A stretch of DNA of 64,000 nt from Alistipes finegoldii DSM 17242. GTDB taxonomy: Bacteria; Bacteroidota; Bacteroidia; Bacteroidales; Rikenellaceae. Position numbers and translations under genes: made by a program. The notes beneath the pieces were generated by a model. The model had not been told where the DNA came from and ran no database searches. It saw only the letters and a program-made list of their open reading frames with translations. The first letter of the stretch is position 1. Each line of letters starts with the position of its first letter. The stretch spans positions 1,488,001 through 1,552,000 of the forward strand of contig NC_018011.1 in NCBI RefSeq assembly GCF_000265365.1, read 5' to 3'. Below are positions 25,755-34,502 of the stretch, in pieces.

Positions 25755-26710
25755 ACCTTAGATTTCAAAGTTTTATATCCCGACTTAAAAATATGCAATC
25801 CATCAAGGATATACGTACGCATCCCGATATATTTTACACACCCAGCCGTTTTAAACCAGTCCTTAATTTTATTATTCTTCAAATATTCATAGCGTAATTT
25901 CCCTGCATTATAGTAGCGTTTCAGATCAAAAATTATGTCTCCCTTTTCTGGATAATATTCGGAACAAAATTCCAAGAATCCTTTGAGATTCAAAAATCTT
26001 CGATATGCATAATAGATATATAAATCTCCTCCAAACTCCTGTTTACTCCACTCTTCTGCAATCCTAACTGTCGCACTTTGATGCTCTCTTCTTTTCACCA
26101 ACACTTCGTCAAGAAAAAATAGTCCATTCTGCATTGTTGCAATCAAACTAATCGCAATATCATATGGTATAAATCGACAACATTCTTCATAATGTCCATA
26201 AATTAACTCCTTCTTAAAGGCTATAGTCATCCCCATATAATAATGAAACTGACAGAACTCCGGGATGGTAATTAATTTAAGAGAATTTATCTTCCTATTG
26301 GGAACCTTCGCATGTTCGTAAATTACTCCATTATTGTTAAATGATAAATATGCCGTAGAAAGCAATTTTATTTGAGGGTTGCTTTGATAAATAGCAATAA
26401 TTCTTTCCACCTTATTATCATACCATATATCATCCTGATCAGCAATCAAAATAAGATCGCCACTAGCTTGTTTGAATCCATTTTGGAAATTTACTATAAA
26501 CCCTTGATTTTCCTCATTTCCCAGCAACAACCAATTAGCAAGTGAATGTCTGTTGATAAAATCTTGACAAATAGCTCTTGTATTATCTGTAGAGCAGTCA
26601 TCTATAATAATAACTTCATCAACAGGAACTGTTTGAACTCTTATTGATTCTAATTGATCATATATAAATTTCTCCCCATTATAAGATGAAATCACAACAG
26701 AGGTTTTCAT
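25751..26710 (-). CDS. Family 2 glycosyltransferase
   Basis: 319 residues, GT-A fold. N-terminal KTSVVISSYNGEKFI, IIDDCSTDNTRAI (about 35-47) and the metal motif LILIADQDDIWYDNK (about 84-98, DQDD). The C-terminal part is AT-rich and less conserved. It resembles the GT2 subgroup of capsule rhamnosyl- or galactosyltransferases. It overlaps the flippase stop and the pyruvyl transferase start by 4 bp each. Confidence 0.88.
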   Translation of the reverse strand: MKTSVVISSYNGEKFIYDQLESIRVQTVPVDEVIIIDDCSTDNTRAICQDFINRHSLANWLLLGNEENQGFIVNFQNGFKQASGDLILIADQDDIWYDNKVERIIAIYQSNPQIKLLSTAYLSFNNNGVIYEHAKVPNRKINSLKLITIPEFCQFHYYMGMTIAFKKELIYGHYEECCRFIPYDIAISLIATMQNGLFFLDEVLVKRREHQSATVRIAEEWSKQEFGGDLYIYYAYRRFLNLKGFLEFCSEYYPEKGDIIFDLKRYYNAGKLRYEYLKNNKIKDWFKTAGCVKYIGMRTYILDGLHIFKSGYKTLKSKV

Positions 26711-28245
26711 TTTTTTATAAATTTACGTACCGCATTTACAACATACTGCCGTTCCCCAATATCCAATCCCATGATATAGATTGTCAAACCAGTACATATG
26801 ATCGACAATATCAAATATGACAGTATTAAAAAAAAGTTATCGGAATCTAAATAATTTGCAATAACACAAGATAATCCCCAAGCTATAACTCCAGTGATCA
26901 ACGATCTAAAAACAACAGATCTTACGAAATAACTGACATCCAGATTTACCAGATTTTTAAGTACCACCAATCTAACATACAGGGTTATTACTATGATTAT
27001 AAGCGATATAAAATAGACTACGATCGGCTGAAATCCAATTCTTAAGAAGAAATATGATAAAGGGATATTCATTATCTCAAAAATCCCCGTATAAAGTTGA
27101 AACTTTTTTATATTTCCATTTGCATTTGCTGCCGTCGCCAAAGGAAGAGAAAAAGTATTGATTGTCGAAGCCAATAATGCAATCCGACAAAAATCAGCAG
27201 TATATTCAGGAACAGTTTTTAGCCAAATTACAAGTAAACTTTCAATTCTTATACATACTGGCAACATAATGATTAGCAGCAAAAAGAACGAAAACTTTGC
27301 ACTTTTGAAAATCAAGGAGAAAAAATTACCTAGATCTCCTGAAGCATAGGACTGTATTATTCGAGGATTCACCGCAACTTGGAAATTACTTACAAATCCG
27401 CGAACCGTTCCGCTGACTTGCTCCGTCAACCCTCGCGCGGCATTTAAAACAGGCCCGAAAAATATATTAAGGATAATGCCAACTATTTGACCATTTAATG
27501 TCATTGAGATGCTACTAAACAAATTCCAGCCGGAAAAAGACAGCATTTGGCGATACCAATATTTCTCAGTGCAAAACTTGAACCTTGTTTCTTTAAACTT
27601 TCTATTACAATATATCTTATAAAGCAAACTGGTAATCAACACCATTAAAAACACCATCAATCCATATAATATCAATTTATCTGTTTTAAAGAAAAATAAC
27701 AAACAGACCGCTATAAAATGTAGAATGGTACTAATGATTCCAATTGTTGCATACTGCTTCATATGCTCATGTGCAATAATACTAGCAGTATATGGAATTT
27801 GATTCAAAGAAAGTATAGTCGAAAATATAGTAAACTGATATACATAGTTGGCCGCTGTCATTCTGTCCTGAGGTATATTCATATGCGTATTCAAAAACCA
27901 CAACCCCAATGTTTCTGCAACGATAAAGATGAGAATTGCGAATATCACATATATTACAACAGAAGCCGAAAATACTTTATTTAGATTCTCATGATTTCCC
28001 CGTCCTAATTCAAAATTAATGAATCTTTGGGTGCCAATCAACAACGTAGAGTTCAAGAAAGTAAAGATAACAATAATACTTCCTACAACATTATATACTC
28101 CAAAATCGATAATCCCCAATTGATTTAGTAAAATACGAGAAGTAAAAAACCCCACAATCATGGAGAACAACATTCTCACATACAATGTTGCGGTATTTTT
28201 AACTAAACTTTTTCGTTCAGTCGAGGTTGCCAAATTGTTTTTCAA
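26707..28245 (-). CDS. Wzx-type polysaccharide flippase (MATE/MOP superfamily)
   Basis: 512 residues with about 14 membrane helices. The opening SLVKNTATLYVRMLFSMIVGFFTSRILLNQLG (helix 1-2 region) and NLFSSISMTLNGQIVGIILNIFFGP are typical of Bacteroidales oligosaccharide flippases. It would flip the lipid-linked repeat unit across the inner membrane for the Wzy polymerase. The gene is AT-rich compared with rmlB upstream, marking a sharp composition step at about 28.3 kb. Confidence 0.9.
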   Translation of the reverse strand: MKNNLATSTERKSLVKNTATLYVRMLFSMIVGFFTSRILLNQLGIIDFGVYNVVGSIIVIFTFLNSTLLIGTQRFINFELGRGNHENLNKVFSASVVIYVIFAILIFIVAETLGLWFLNTHMNIPQDRMTAANYVYQFTIFSTILSLNQIPYTASIIAHEHMKQYATIGIISTILHFIAVCLLFFFKTDKLILYGLMVFLMVLITSLLYKIYCNRKFKETRFKFCTEKYWYRQMLSFSGWNLFSSISMTLNGQIVGIILNIFFGPVLNAARGLTEQVSGTVRGFVSNFQVAVNPRIIQSYASGDLGNFFSLIFKSAKFSFFLLLIIMLPVCIRIESLLVIWLKTVPEYTADFCRIALLASTINTFSLPLATAANANGNIKKFQLYTGIFEIMNIPLSYFFLRIGFQPIVVYFISLIIIVITLYVRLVVLKNLVNLDVSYFVRSVVFRSLITGVIAWGLSCVIANYLDSDNFFLILSYLILSIICTGLTIYIMGLDIGERQYVVNAVRKFIKK

Positions 28246-28377
28246 TTTTCACAAACACTATATAGCCAGTACCAGTTATTTACTGAACGATTAGACATTT
28301 TCGTATTCTCATCTCTTGCCCACTTGCACCTAATAAATCAAGCAGATGTATTCAGTTCTGCACCGAATAATTACTGT

Positions 28378-29484
28378 CTAATTTTTGTACATGCTTTGGT
28401 AGTATTTTTCATACTCCCCGGAGGTGATCTGGTCCATCCATTTTTGGTTCTGGAGGTACCAGCGGACCGTCTTTTCGATCCCCTCCTCGAACTGCAGGCT
28501 GGGCTGCCAGCCCAGCTCGTCTTTGAGTTTGCGCGAGTCGATGGCGTATCTCAGGTCGTGACCCGCGCGGTCGGCGACATACGTGATCAGCTTTTCCGAA
28601 GCGCCTTCGGGATTGCCCAGCAACCGGTCCACGGTTTTGACGATCACCCGTATCAGGTCGATGTTCTTCCATTCGTTGAAACCCCCGATGTTGTACGTGT
28701 CGGCGACCTTGCCCTTGTGGAAGATCACGTCGATGGCACGCGCGTGGTCCTCGACGTAGAGCCAGTCGCGGACGTTCTCCCCGCGGCCGTACACCGGAAG
28801 CGGCCTTCCGCGGCGGATGTTGTTGATGAACAGCGGAATCAGCTTCTCAGGGAACTGGTAAGGACCGTAGTTGTTCGAGCAGTTGGTAACCAGCGTCGGC
28901 ATGCCGTACGTGTCGTGGTAGGCCCGCACGAAGTGGTCCGACGAAGCTTTCGACGCCGAGTAGGGGCTGTGCGGGTCGTACTTCGTCTCCTCGGTGAAGA
29001 ACTCCTCCCCGAAAGGACCGCCGCCGCTCTCGCAGCCCGCAGGGTCCCCCGCGGGGCGGGTCAGCTCCAGCGCACCGTACACTTCGTCGGTCGAGATGTG
29101 GTAGAACAGCTTGCCCGCCCAATTGCCGTTCCAATGCTCCCGCGCAGCTTCGAGCAGCGACAGCGTGCCCATGACGTTCGTACGCGCGAAGGTGAACGGA
29201 TCCCTGATCGAGCGGTCCACGTGGCTCTCGGCTGCGAGGTGGATCACCCCGTCGATGCCGTACTGCCGGAACAGTTCACGCATCGCCTCGAAGTCGCAGA
29301 TGTCGCCCCTGACGAAAGTGTAGTTCGGCCGCTCCTCGATGTCCCGCAGGTTGGCAAGGTTGCCCGCATAGGTCAGCTTGTCGAGGTTGACGATCCGGTA
29401 ATCGGGGTATTTGGTCACGAAAAGACGGACCACATGCGAGCCGATGAAGCCCGCGCCGCCCGTGATGAGGATAGTGCGTTGCAT
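28378..29484 (-). CDS. rmlB: dTDP-glucose 4,6-dehydratase RmlB
   Basis: Second step of dTDP-L-rhamnose synthesis. 368 residues, extended short-chain dehydrogenase. NAD-binding TGGAGFIGSHVVR (residues 7-19), HLAAESHVDRSI (about 79-90), STDEVYGAL, and catalytic YSASKASSDH. GC-rich and housekeeping-like in codon use, unlike the AT-rich genes after it. It begins 18 bp below the GT32 gene. Confidence 0.96.
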   Translation of the reverse strand: MQRTILITGGAGFIGSHVVRLFVTKYPDYRIVNLDKLTYAGNLANLRDIEERPNYTFVRGDICDFEAMRELFRQYGIDGVIHLAAESHVDRSIRDPFTFARTNVMGTLSLLEAAREHWNGNWAGKLFYHISTDEVYGALELTRPAGDPAGCESGGGPFGEEFFTEETKYDPHSPYSASKASSDHFVRAYHDTYGMPTLVTNCSNNYGPYQFPEKLIPLFINNIRRGRPLPVYGRGENVRDWLYVEDHARAIDVIFHKGKVADTYNIGGFNEWKNIDLIRVIVKTVDRLLGNPEGASEKLITYVADRAGHDLRYAIDSRKLKDELGWQPSLQFEEGIEKTVRWYLQNQKWMDQITSGEYEKYYQSMYKN

Positions 29485-29502
29485 ATATTCAATATTAATG
29501 AA

Positions 29503-30260
29503 TTATTTTCTTTTCTTATATAAAATCCTTTTTATATAATCTTTCATTCGGGTTTTCAGAGTTTTTTCCCGCCAAGACCCGTCACAATAATGCATGGAAT
29601 AGGACTCCTTGCTTCTCGTCGCAGGATCGCCTGCGAATATGCTTGAGCTATACACCATCATATTTCCGTCAAGGAGCTGATCCTCGTCTTTATAGCGGAA
29701 TCCATACTTCGTTGCCAACATCGCCATAATGCCCGGATTTATGACATCTACATATAAGGACCCGTCCTCTTGAATAAAATGCCGGGAGCCATAATAATCC
29801 AAACATTCCTTAATAAAGGGATTAGCTTTCTTGGAGGCTATCAAAGCTGCCAACAATCCCAGTCCTGCGACAATATCCCCATCCCGTCGGACGACTCCGG
29901 CATCGTCTATTTGATGAATACCTTGTGATAAAAAATAGGTCGGATGATATTCAACAGAAGAAAAAAAGTCCCAAGATAAAAACTCATCAAAAGGTCTGAA
30001 TACTTTGACATCAGTATCCATATAAATACCACCTTCCGTATAAAGGGCAAAATGTCTGATATAATCTGAGGCTAAAGACCATTTCCTCATTTGAATAGCC
30101 TCCTTTACCCACGGAACAGAATCTATATCGAAATTCGTTTCATCCCAACGCTTTATGGTATAATCCGGCAAGATCCTCTTCCAAGAGTCTATGCAATCCT
30201 GAACCGGGGGGGGTATTTCCCTCCTCCCAACCATACGAAATGGATGATTTTAGGTATCAT
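29503..30260 (-). pseudogene. GT32-type glycosyltransferase, phase-OFF by a C8 tract
   Basis: A glycosyltransferase of the DXD sugar-binding family (GT32, Och1-like). It has SWKRILPDYTIKRWDETNFD, the metal motif GGIYMDTDVKVF (about 90-101) and the conserved late region STHYCDGSW-like MHYCDGSWRE. The true start is the ATG at 30260, giving MIPKIIHFVWLGGGKYPP, the canonical N-terminus. After 47 bases comes a run of eight C that throws this frame out. Adding one C gives Y-PPP-VQDCIDSW and a 252-residue protein. The 6-bp gap to the rmlD stop supports that start. With C8 an internal ATG (30234) could make a shortened form lacking the N-terminal strand. Confidence 0.85.
30206..30213. repeat. G8 homopolymer in the GT32 gene
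   Basis: Eight G on the plus strand, about 47 bp into the corrected reading frame. A length of 9 (or 6) gives the full-length protein; 8 and 10 do not. Confidence 0.9.
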
Positions 30261-30266
30261 AATGAT

Positions 30267-31127
30267 TTATTTTTCAATTTGTTTCAGACAGTAGATCATG
30301 GACTCCCTCCAGTGGGGGATGTCCATCTGGAAGGTGGTCTTGATTTTGGTTTTGTCCAGCACCGAGTAGGCCGGGCGTGCGGCCTTGGTCGGGAATTCCG
30401 ACGTGTGGCAGGGGATGATGTGGCATGAGTCGTGACCCGCGGCCGCGGCGATCTCCGTCGCGAAGTCGTACCACGAGCAGACGCCCTCGTCGGTGAAGTG
30501 GTACACGCCCTCGTTGCCCGCGTAGCGTTCCGACTCGATGATCGAGAAGATCGCAAGCGCCAAGTCCCCGGCGTAGGTCGGAGTGCCGATCTGGTCGAAG
30601 ACCACCTGCAGCGTATCCCGCTCCGAGGTCAGACGCAGCATCGTCTTCAGGAAGTTGTTGCCGTATTCCGAGTAGAGCCACGCCGTGCGGAAGATCAGAT
30701 ACCGGCACCCGGACGCCATGACGGCGCGTTCGCCCGCAAGTTTCGTGCGCCCGTACGCCCCCAGCGGCGAGGGCGTACCATCCTCCGTATAGGGCGTATG
30801 GGCCGTGCCGTCGAAGACGTAGTCCGTCGAGACGTGGAACAGCGTCGCGCCCGTCGCCTTAGCCGCAGCTGCCAGATTGCCCGCGGCCTTGTGGTTCAGC
30901 AGCTCCGCCGTCGGTTCGTCCTCCTCGGCCCGCTCCACGTCGGTGTAGGCCGCGCAGTTCACGATAACGTCGATGCGCCGCTCCTCGACCGTTCGCAGGA
31001 CGGCAGCCGCATCGGTGATGTCTAGTTCCGCGACGTCCGTAAAAAGGTAGTTGTGGGGCGAAACGCCGCCCAGACGCCGCAGGGAGCGCCCAAGTTGTCC
31101 GTTCGCTCCCGTAATCAGGATATTCAT
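30267..31127 (-). CDS. rmlD: dTDP-4-dehydrorhamnose reductase RmlD
   Basis: Last step of dTDP-L-rhamnose synthesis. 286 residues, short-chain dehydrogenase fold: NILITGANGQLGRSL (residues 2-16), NCAAYTDVERAE, HVSTDYVFDG, YGRTKLAGE with the catalytic Tyr and Lys, and RTAWLYS. Standard length. It begins 4 bp below the acetyltransferase stop. Confidence 0.95.
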   Translation of the reverse strand: MNILITGANGQLGRSLRRLGGVSPHNYLFTDVAELDITDAAAVLRTVEERRIDVIVNCAAYTDVERAEEDEPTAELLNHKAAGNLAAAAKATGATLFHVSTDYVFDGTAHTPYTEDGTPSPLGAYGRTKLAGERAVMASGCRYLIFRTAWLYSEYGNNFLKTMLRLTSERDTLQVVFDQIGTPTYAGDLALAIFSIIESERYAGNEGVYHFTDEGVCSWYDFATEIAAAAGHDSCHIIPCHTSEFPTKAARPAYSVLDKTKIKTTFQMDIPHWRESMIYCLKQIEK

Positions 31128-31131
31128 AAGT

Positions 31132-31851
31132 TTAATAAAAAGGAATATAATCTCCGGAAAATTCGTATCGTAGATCGTGTGTACGTTCGCCTATCTTTTT
31201 TGCGGGAACCCCACCGACGATCGTGTAGGGAGCAACATCTTTTGTCACTACGGCGCCGGCTGCGACGACGGCGCCTTCACCAATTGTAACCCCGTGCAAT
31301 ATCGTCGTTCTCGGACCGAGCCATGCCCGATCCTCTATGACGACGCGAAAACTGTCATCTGAATTGCATTTGAAATCCGGATCTCTATGGTCATGCTGCT
31401 CTGTCCAAATATGTACTTCTGTAGAGAGATTGACATTCGCACCTATCGATATTCCATTTCGCGCATCTAAAACCGCCCGATCCCCAATAATGCTCCCCTC
31501 TCCGATTTTCAGTTTATAAGGCTCTCTTATCTCCGCTCCAAAATAAATAACAGCTTTAGGACCGATTTCGACCAGACAAACTTTCTTATAAAGAAAATCC
31601 CGGATTATATGTGACGGAATATAAGCGATTTGGAACAAGTTATAACGGAAATATCCACTGCATAGAAGTTTGATTCGACCTGTAATGCCTCCTTTTTGTT
31701 GCCTAACGAGGGGGGGGGAGACGGATTCTGACGACTGAAATTGTCGGTTCCTTTTGAACCTGTAATAAAAAGCCATCGGAAATATCGAGGAGACTAGTAT
31801 TATTTGTTTGAATAACACTAGGAACAGAAATACAAAAAATAAAGTCGTCAT
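31132..31851 (-). CDS. Left-handed beta-helix acetyltransferase with a C9 tract (phase ON)
   Basis: 239 residues. An N-terminal hydrophobic helix (about 3-30) precedes a WcaF-like left-handed beta-helix (about 95-215: IGEGSIIGDRAVLDARNGI, IGANVNLSTEVHIW, IGEGAVVAAGAVVTKDVAPY), ending VGGVPAKKIGER. It resembles colanic-acid-type acetyltransferases. Nine C in the coding strand encode Ser-Pro-Pro-Leu at about residues 45-48, in frame, so this gene is ON. Ten C would meet TAG two codons later, and eight C would truncate it within about 40 codons. Its first codons overlap the rmlC stop by 4 bp. Confidence 0.88.
   Translation of the reverse strand: MTTLFFVFLFLVLFKQIILVSSIFPMAFYYRFKRNRQFQSSESVSPPLVRQQKGGITGRIKLLCSGYFRYNLFQIAYIPSHIIRDFLYKKVCLVEIGPKAVIYFGAEIREPYKLKIGEGSIIGDRAVLDARNGISIGANVNLSTEVHIWTEQHDHRDPDFKCNSDDSFRVVIEDRAWLGPRTTILHGVTIGEGAVVAAGAVVTKDVAPYTIVGGVPAKKIGERTHDLRYEFSGDYIPFY
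31710..31718. repeat. G9 homopolymer in acetyltransferase gene
   Basis: Nine G on the plus strand, inside the coding region at about codons 45-48. In frame in this copy; a gain or loss of one base truncates the protein before its catalytic beta-helix. Confidence 0.9.
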
Positions 31852-32423
31852 AAACTATAATAGTTCGTATTATAGTCGAACAGCTCCCCGGCCTCCGACA
31901 GCAGCGGATGGGCGCTGTCCTTGGGCGAGAGGATTACATCTTCGGGGGCCAGACGCCAGTCGATGCCCAGCGAAGGGTCGTTCCATGCAATGGCGCCCTC
32001 CGATTCGGGGGAGTAGGGGTTGTCGCACTTGTATTGGAACGTCGCTTCGTCGCTCAGAACGGCGAAGCCGTGCGCGAAGCCCCGCGGAATGAAGAACTGA
32101 CGCTTGTTGTCTTCCGTCAGCTCCACCGCCACGTGGCGGCCGAACGTGGGGGAGCCGCGGCGGATATCCACCGCGACGTCGAGCACGCGGCCCCGGACCA
32201 CGCGGACGAGTTTCGACTGGGAGTACCGCCCCTTCTGGAAATGGAGGCCCCGCAGCACGCCGTAGCGTGAGTGCGATTCGTTGTCCTGCACGAACCGCAC
32301 GGGACGGACCTCTGCGTCGAAGCGGCGCTGCGAGTAGCTCTCGAAGAAGTAGCCCCGCGCGTCGCCGAAAACCTCCGGCTCTAGGATAACAACGCCCTCT
32401 ATGGCGGTAGGAACGACTTTCAT
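31848..32423 (-). CDS. rmlC: dTDP-4-dehydrorhamnose 3,5-epimerase RmlC
   Basis: Third step of dTDP-L-rhamnose synthesis. 191 residues, cupin fold. EPEVFGDARGYFFESYSQRRF (about 16-36), QDNESHSRYGVLRGLHFQ with the catalytic His, LVRVVRGRVLDVAVDIRRGSPTFG, and PRGFAHGF. Four-bp ATGA overlaps with the acyltransferase before it and the acetyltransferase after it indicate tight co-translation. Confidence 0.96.
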   Translation of the reverse strand: MKVVPTAIEGVVILEPEVFGDARGYFFESYSQRRFDAEVRPVRFVQDNESHSRYGVLRGLHFQKGRYSQSKLVRVVRGRVLDVAVDIRRGSPTFGRHVAVELTEDNKRQFFIPRGFAHGFAVLSDEATFQYKCDNPYSPESEGAIAWNDPSLGIDWRLAPEDVILSPKDSAHPLLSEAGELFDYNTNYYSL

Positions 32424-33526
32424 AGTTTAAATTTTAAGATCAGTTGACCGTATAATCGACCGGATTGAAGAACAAGTATTTGTTTAACACTTGTATATAA
32501 CAGCGGCAAAGCGACACCACAAACTACGTATGGAACCCACCAGATATTTATCCGGTCCGGGATAACAGGGAATGCGGACAAATAATCAATGCCATAACCA
32601 TATATCAGAATCTGGAGCAGGCTGACAACTTTGAATGCAAGAAAATGCAGAGCCATGATAGCTAAAGACGCATTTCCGGCATAGATCATAATACGCGACA
32701 GAGTCGGTAGATTATGTATGTATACAGCCAAAGTATAAGTAAACAGACAACCGACGGCCGATGCAAAATAGAAAACAGGGAGCGGCGGGAAAATTGAACT
32801 GGCGATTGCCACCGTTACATTTTTATATTGCAAGAAGAGCAGTAACATCAGTAAAACCCCGATGCTCCATATATTAACAGGCATATATCGCTGGTATTTC
32901 CGAAACATTCGCCCCATATATAAAATAGCGGTCAAATAACACTCGTTAGATAAAATCCGTCGTATAATCAGAATATCAATCTGCTGTATCTCAGCATCAA
33001 AAACAGAACAAAGGACCACTGCGAACAAAATCCCCCCCCCTAAAATTATATCGGAATATCGGTCTGACAGCCGTTTGGAAATCCAGACTCCGATCATGAA
33101 CAAGAAGGAAACGATGAAAAGACTTCTCAGAAACCACAATGCCCCTAACAATTGTTCCGGAGTAACGCAAGAACAAAAATATTTAAGACAATCGAAATAG
33201 TCCTGTCGCGTATACAAATGACTGGTCAGAGGATTATAAAAATGAGCTCTGAAAAAGAGATTGTGCAACAGCATGAAAACGATTCCGTATCCGACCAGCG
33301 GAAACCACAAACTTTTAATTTTTTTCCAAACGAATAAAAGTTTATCGTCTATATATTTATCCTTGAAGAAATATCCGGCTACGAAATAGAAAACAGCCAA
33401 ATGAAACAGGTATACAAAGTTATGAACCGGAGAATACGCTGTATGCCCTGCAACAACAAAAATAATCCCCAATCCTTTCATGATCGAGAATACATGGCTA
33501 TTTTCTCTCTGATCAATCGTTGTCAT
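32420..33526 (-). CDS. Acyltransferase family 3 with a G9 tract (phase ON)
   Basis: 368 residues, about 10 membrane helices, the OafA-like family that O-acylates surface sugars. N-terminal IMKGLGIIFVVAGHTAYSP has the catalytic His, with FHLAVFYFVAGYFFKDKY next. Nine G at 33032-33040 (coding strand) encode three consecutive Gly in DIILGGGILFAVV, in frame here. G10 meets TGA about 16 codons on, and G8 also truncates. It starts 3 bp below the rmlA stop, so co-transcription with the rml genes is clear. Confidence 0.87.
   Translation of the reverse strand: MTTIDQRENSHVFSIMKGLGIIFVVAGHTAYSPVHNFVYLFHLAVFYFVAGYFFKDKYIDDKLLFVWKKIKSLWFPLVGYGIVFMLLHNLFFRAHFYNPLTSHLYTRQDYFDCLKYFCSCVTPEQLLGALWFLRSLFIVSFLFMIGVWISKRLSDRYSDIILGGGILFAVVLCSVFDAEIQQIDILIIRRILSNECYLTAILYMGRMFRKYQRYMPVNIWSIGVLLMLLLFLQYKNVTVAIASSIFPPLPVFYFASAVGCLFTYTLAVYIHNLPTLSRIMIYAGNASLAIMALHFLAFKVVSLLQILIYGYGIDYLSAFPVIPDRINIWWVPYVVCGVALPLLYTSVKQILVLQSGRLYGQLILKFKL
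33032..33040. repeat. C9 homopolymer (G9 in coding strand) in acyltransferase gene
   Basis: Nine C on the plus strand. They encode three consecutive glycines in a membrane helix. In frame; a slip either way brings an early stop. Confidence 0.9.
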
Positions 33527-33529
33527 CGT

Positions 33530-34414
33530 TTATGCTTCCGGTTCGTCGAGGAGTTTCAAAAGGTATTGTCCGTACTGGTTCCTGAGCATCGGCTCGGCAA
33601 GTGCGCGCAGTTTGTCCGCCGTGATCCACCCGTTGCGGTAGGCGATGCCTTCCAGACAGGCGATCTTAAGTCCCTGACGCTTCTCGATGACCTCCACGAA
33701 GATCGAGGCTTCGGCCAAGGAGTCGTGCGTGCCCGTATCCAGCCATGCGAAGCCGCGCTGGAGCGTCTGCACCTTCAGCTCGCCGCTTTGCAGGAAACAC
33801 TGGTTCACGCTCGTGATCTCAAGCTCCCCGCGGGCCGAGGGCTTGATGCTCTTGGCCACATCCACGACCTTGTTCGGATAGAAGTACAGGCCCACGACTG
33901 CGTAGTTAGACTTCGGATGGGCGGGTTTCTCCTCGATCGAAAGGCAGTTGCCCTTATCGTCGAACTCCGCGACCCCGTAGCGGCCCGGATCGTCGACACG
34001 GTAGCCGAAGACCGTGGCCTTGCCATCCTCCTCGGCCGTACGGACGGCCTCGCGAAGAAGACCCGTGAAACCGGAACCGTAGAAGATGTTGTCGCCAAGA
34101 ACGAGGCACGCGGAATCGCCGCCGAGGAAATCCTCGCCGATCAGAAAAGCCTGTGCAAGACCGTCCGGAGATGGCTGTGCCGCGTAGTCGATACGCACGC
34201 CGTAGTCGGAGCCGTCGCCCAGCAGACGCCGGAAACCCGGAAGGTCCTCCGGAGTCGAGATCACGAGGATTTCGCGGATGCCCGCAAGAAGAAGCGCCGA
34301 GAGCGGGTAATAGACCATCGGCTTGTCGTAGACCGGAAGCAGCTGCTTGCTGACCCCCTTCGTGATCGGATACAGGCGGCTGCCGCTGCCACCCGCCAAA
34401 ATGATGCCTTTCAT
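33530..34414 (-). CDS. rmlA: Glucose-1-phosphate thymidylyltransferase RmlA
   Basis: First step of dTDP-L-rhamnose synthesis. 294 residues. The nucleotide-binding signature is GIILAGGSGSRLYPITKGVSKQ (3-24). YDKPMVYYPLSALLLAGI, LGDNIFYGSG with the metal-binding Asp, EEKPAHPKSNYAVVGLYFY and GFAWLDTGTHDSL follow. Full-length. Together with rmlB, rmlC and rmlD in the same operon it makes the complete sugar-nucleotide pathway. Confidence 0.97.
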   Translation of the reverse strand: MKGIILAGGSGSRLYPITKGVSKQLLPVYDKPMVYYPLSALLLAGIREILVISTPEDLPGFRRLLGDGSDYGVRIDYAAQPSPDGLAQAFLIGEDFLGGDSACLVLGDNIFYGSGFTGLLREAVRTAEEDGKATVFGYRVDDPGRYGVAEFDDKGNCLSIEEKPAHPKSNYAVVGLYFYPNKVVDVAKSIKPSARGELEITSVNQCFLQSGELKVQTLQRGFAWLDTGTHDSLAEASIFVEVIEKRQGLKIACLEGIAYRNGWITADKLRALAEPMLRNQYGQYLLKLLDEPEA

Positions 34415-34502
34415 ATTATACCGTATTGCTTTATTTCCGAATAATCCTTTAAAGAATATTATGCTGACAACCGCCCGGCCGGAAGATTCCGCCGTGCGAA
34501 AT

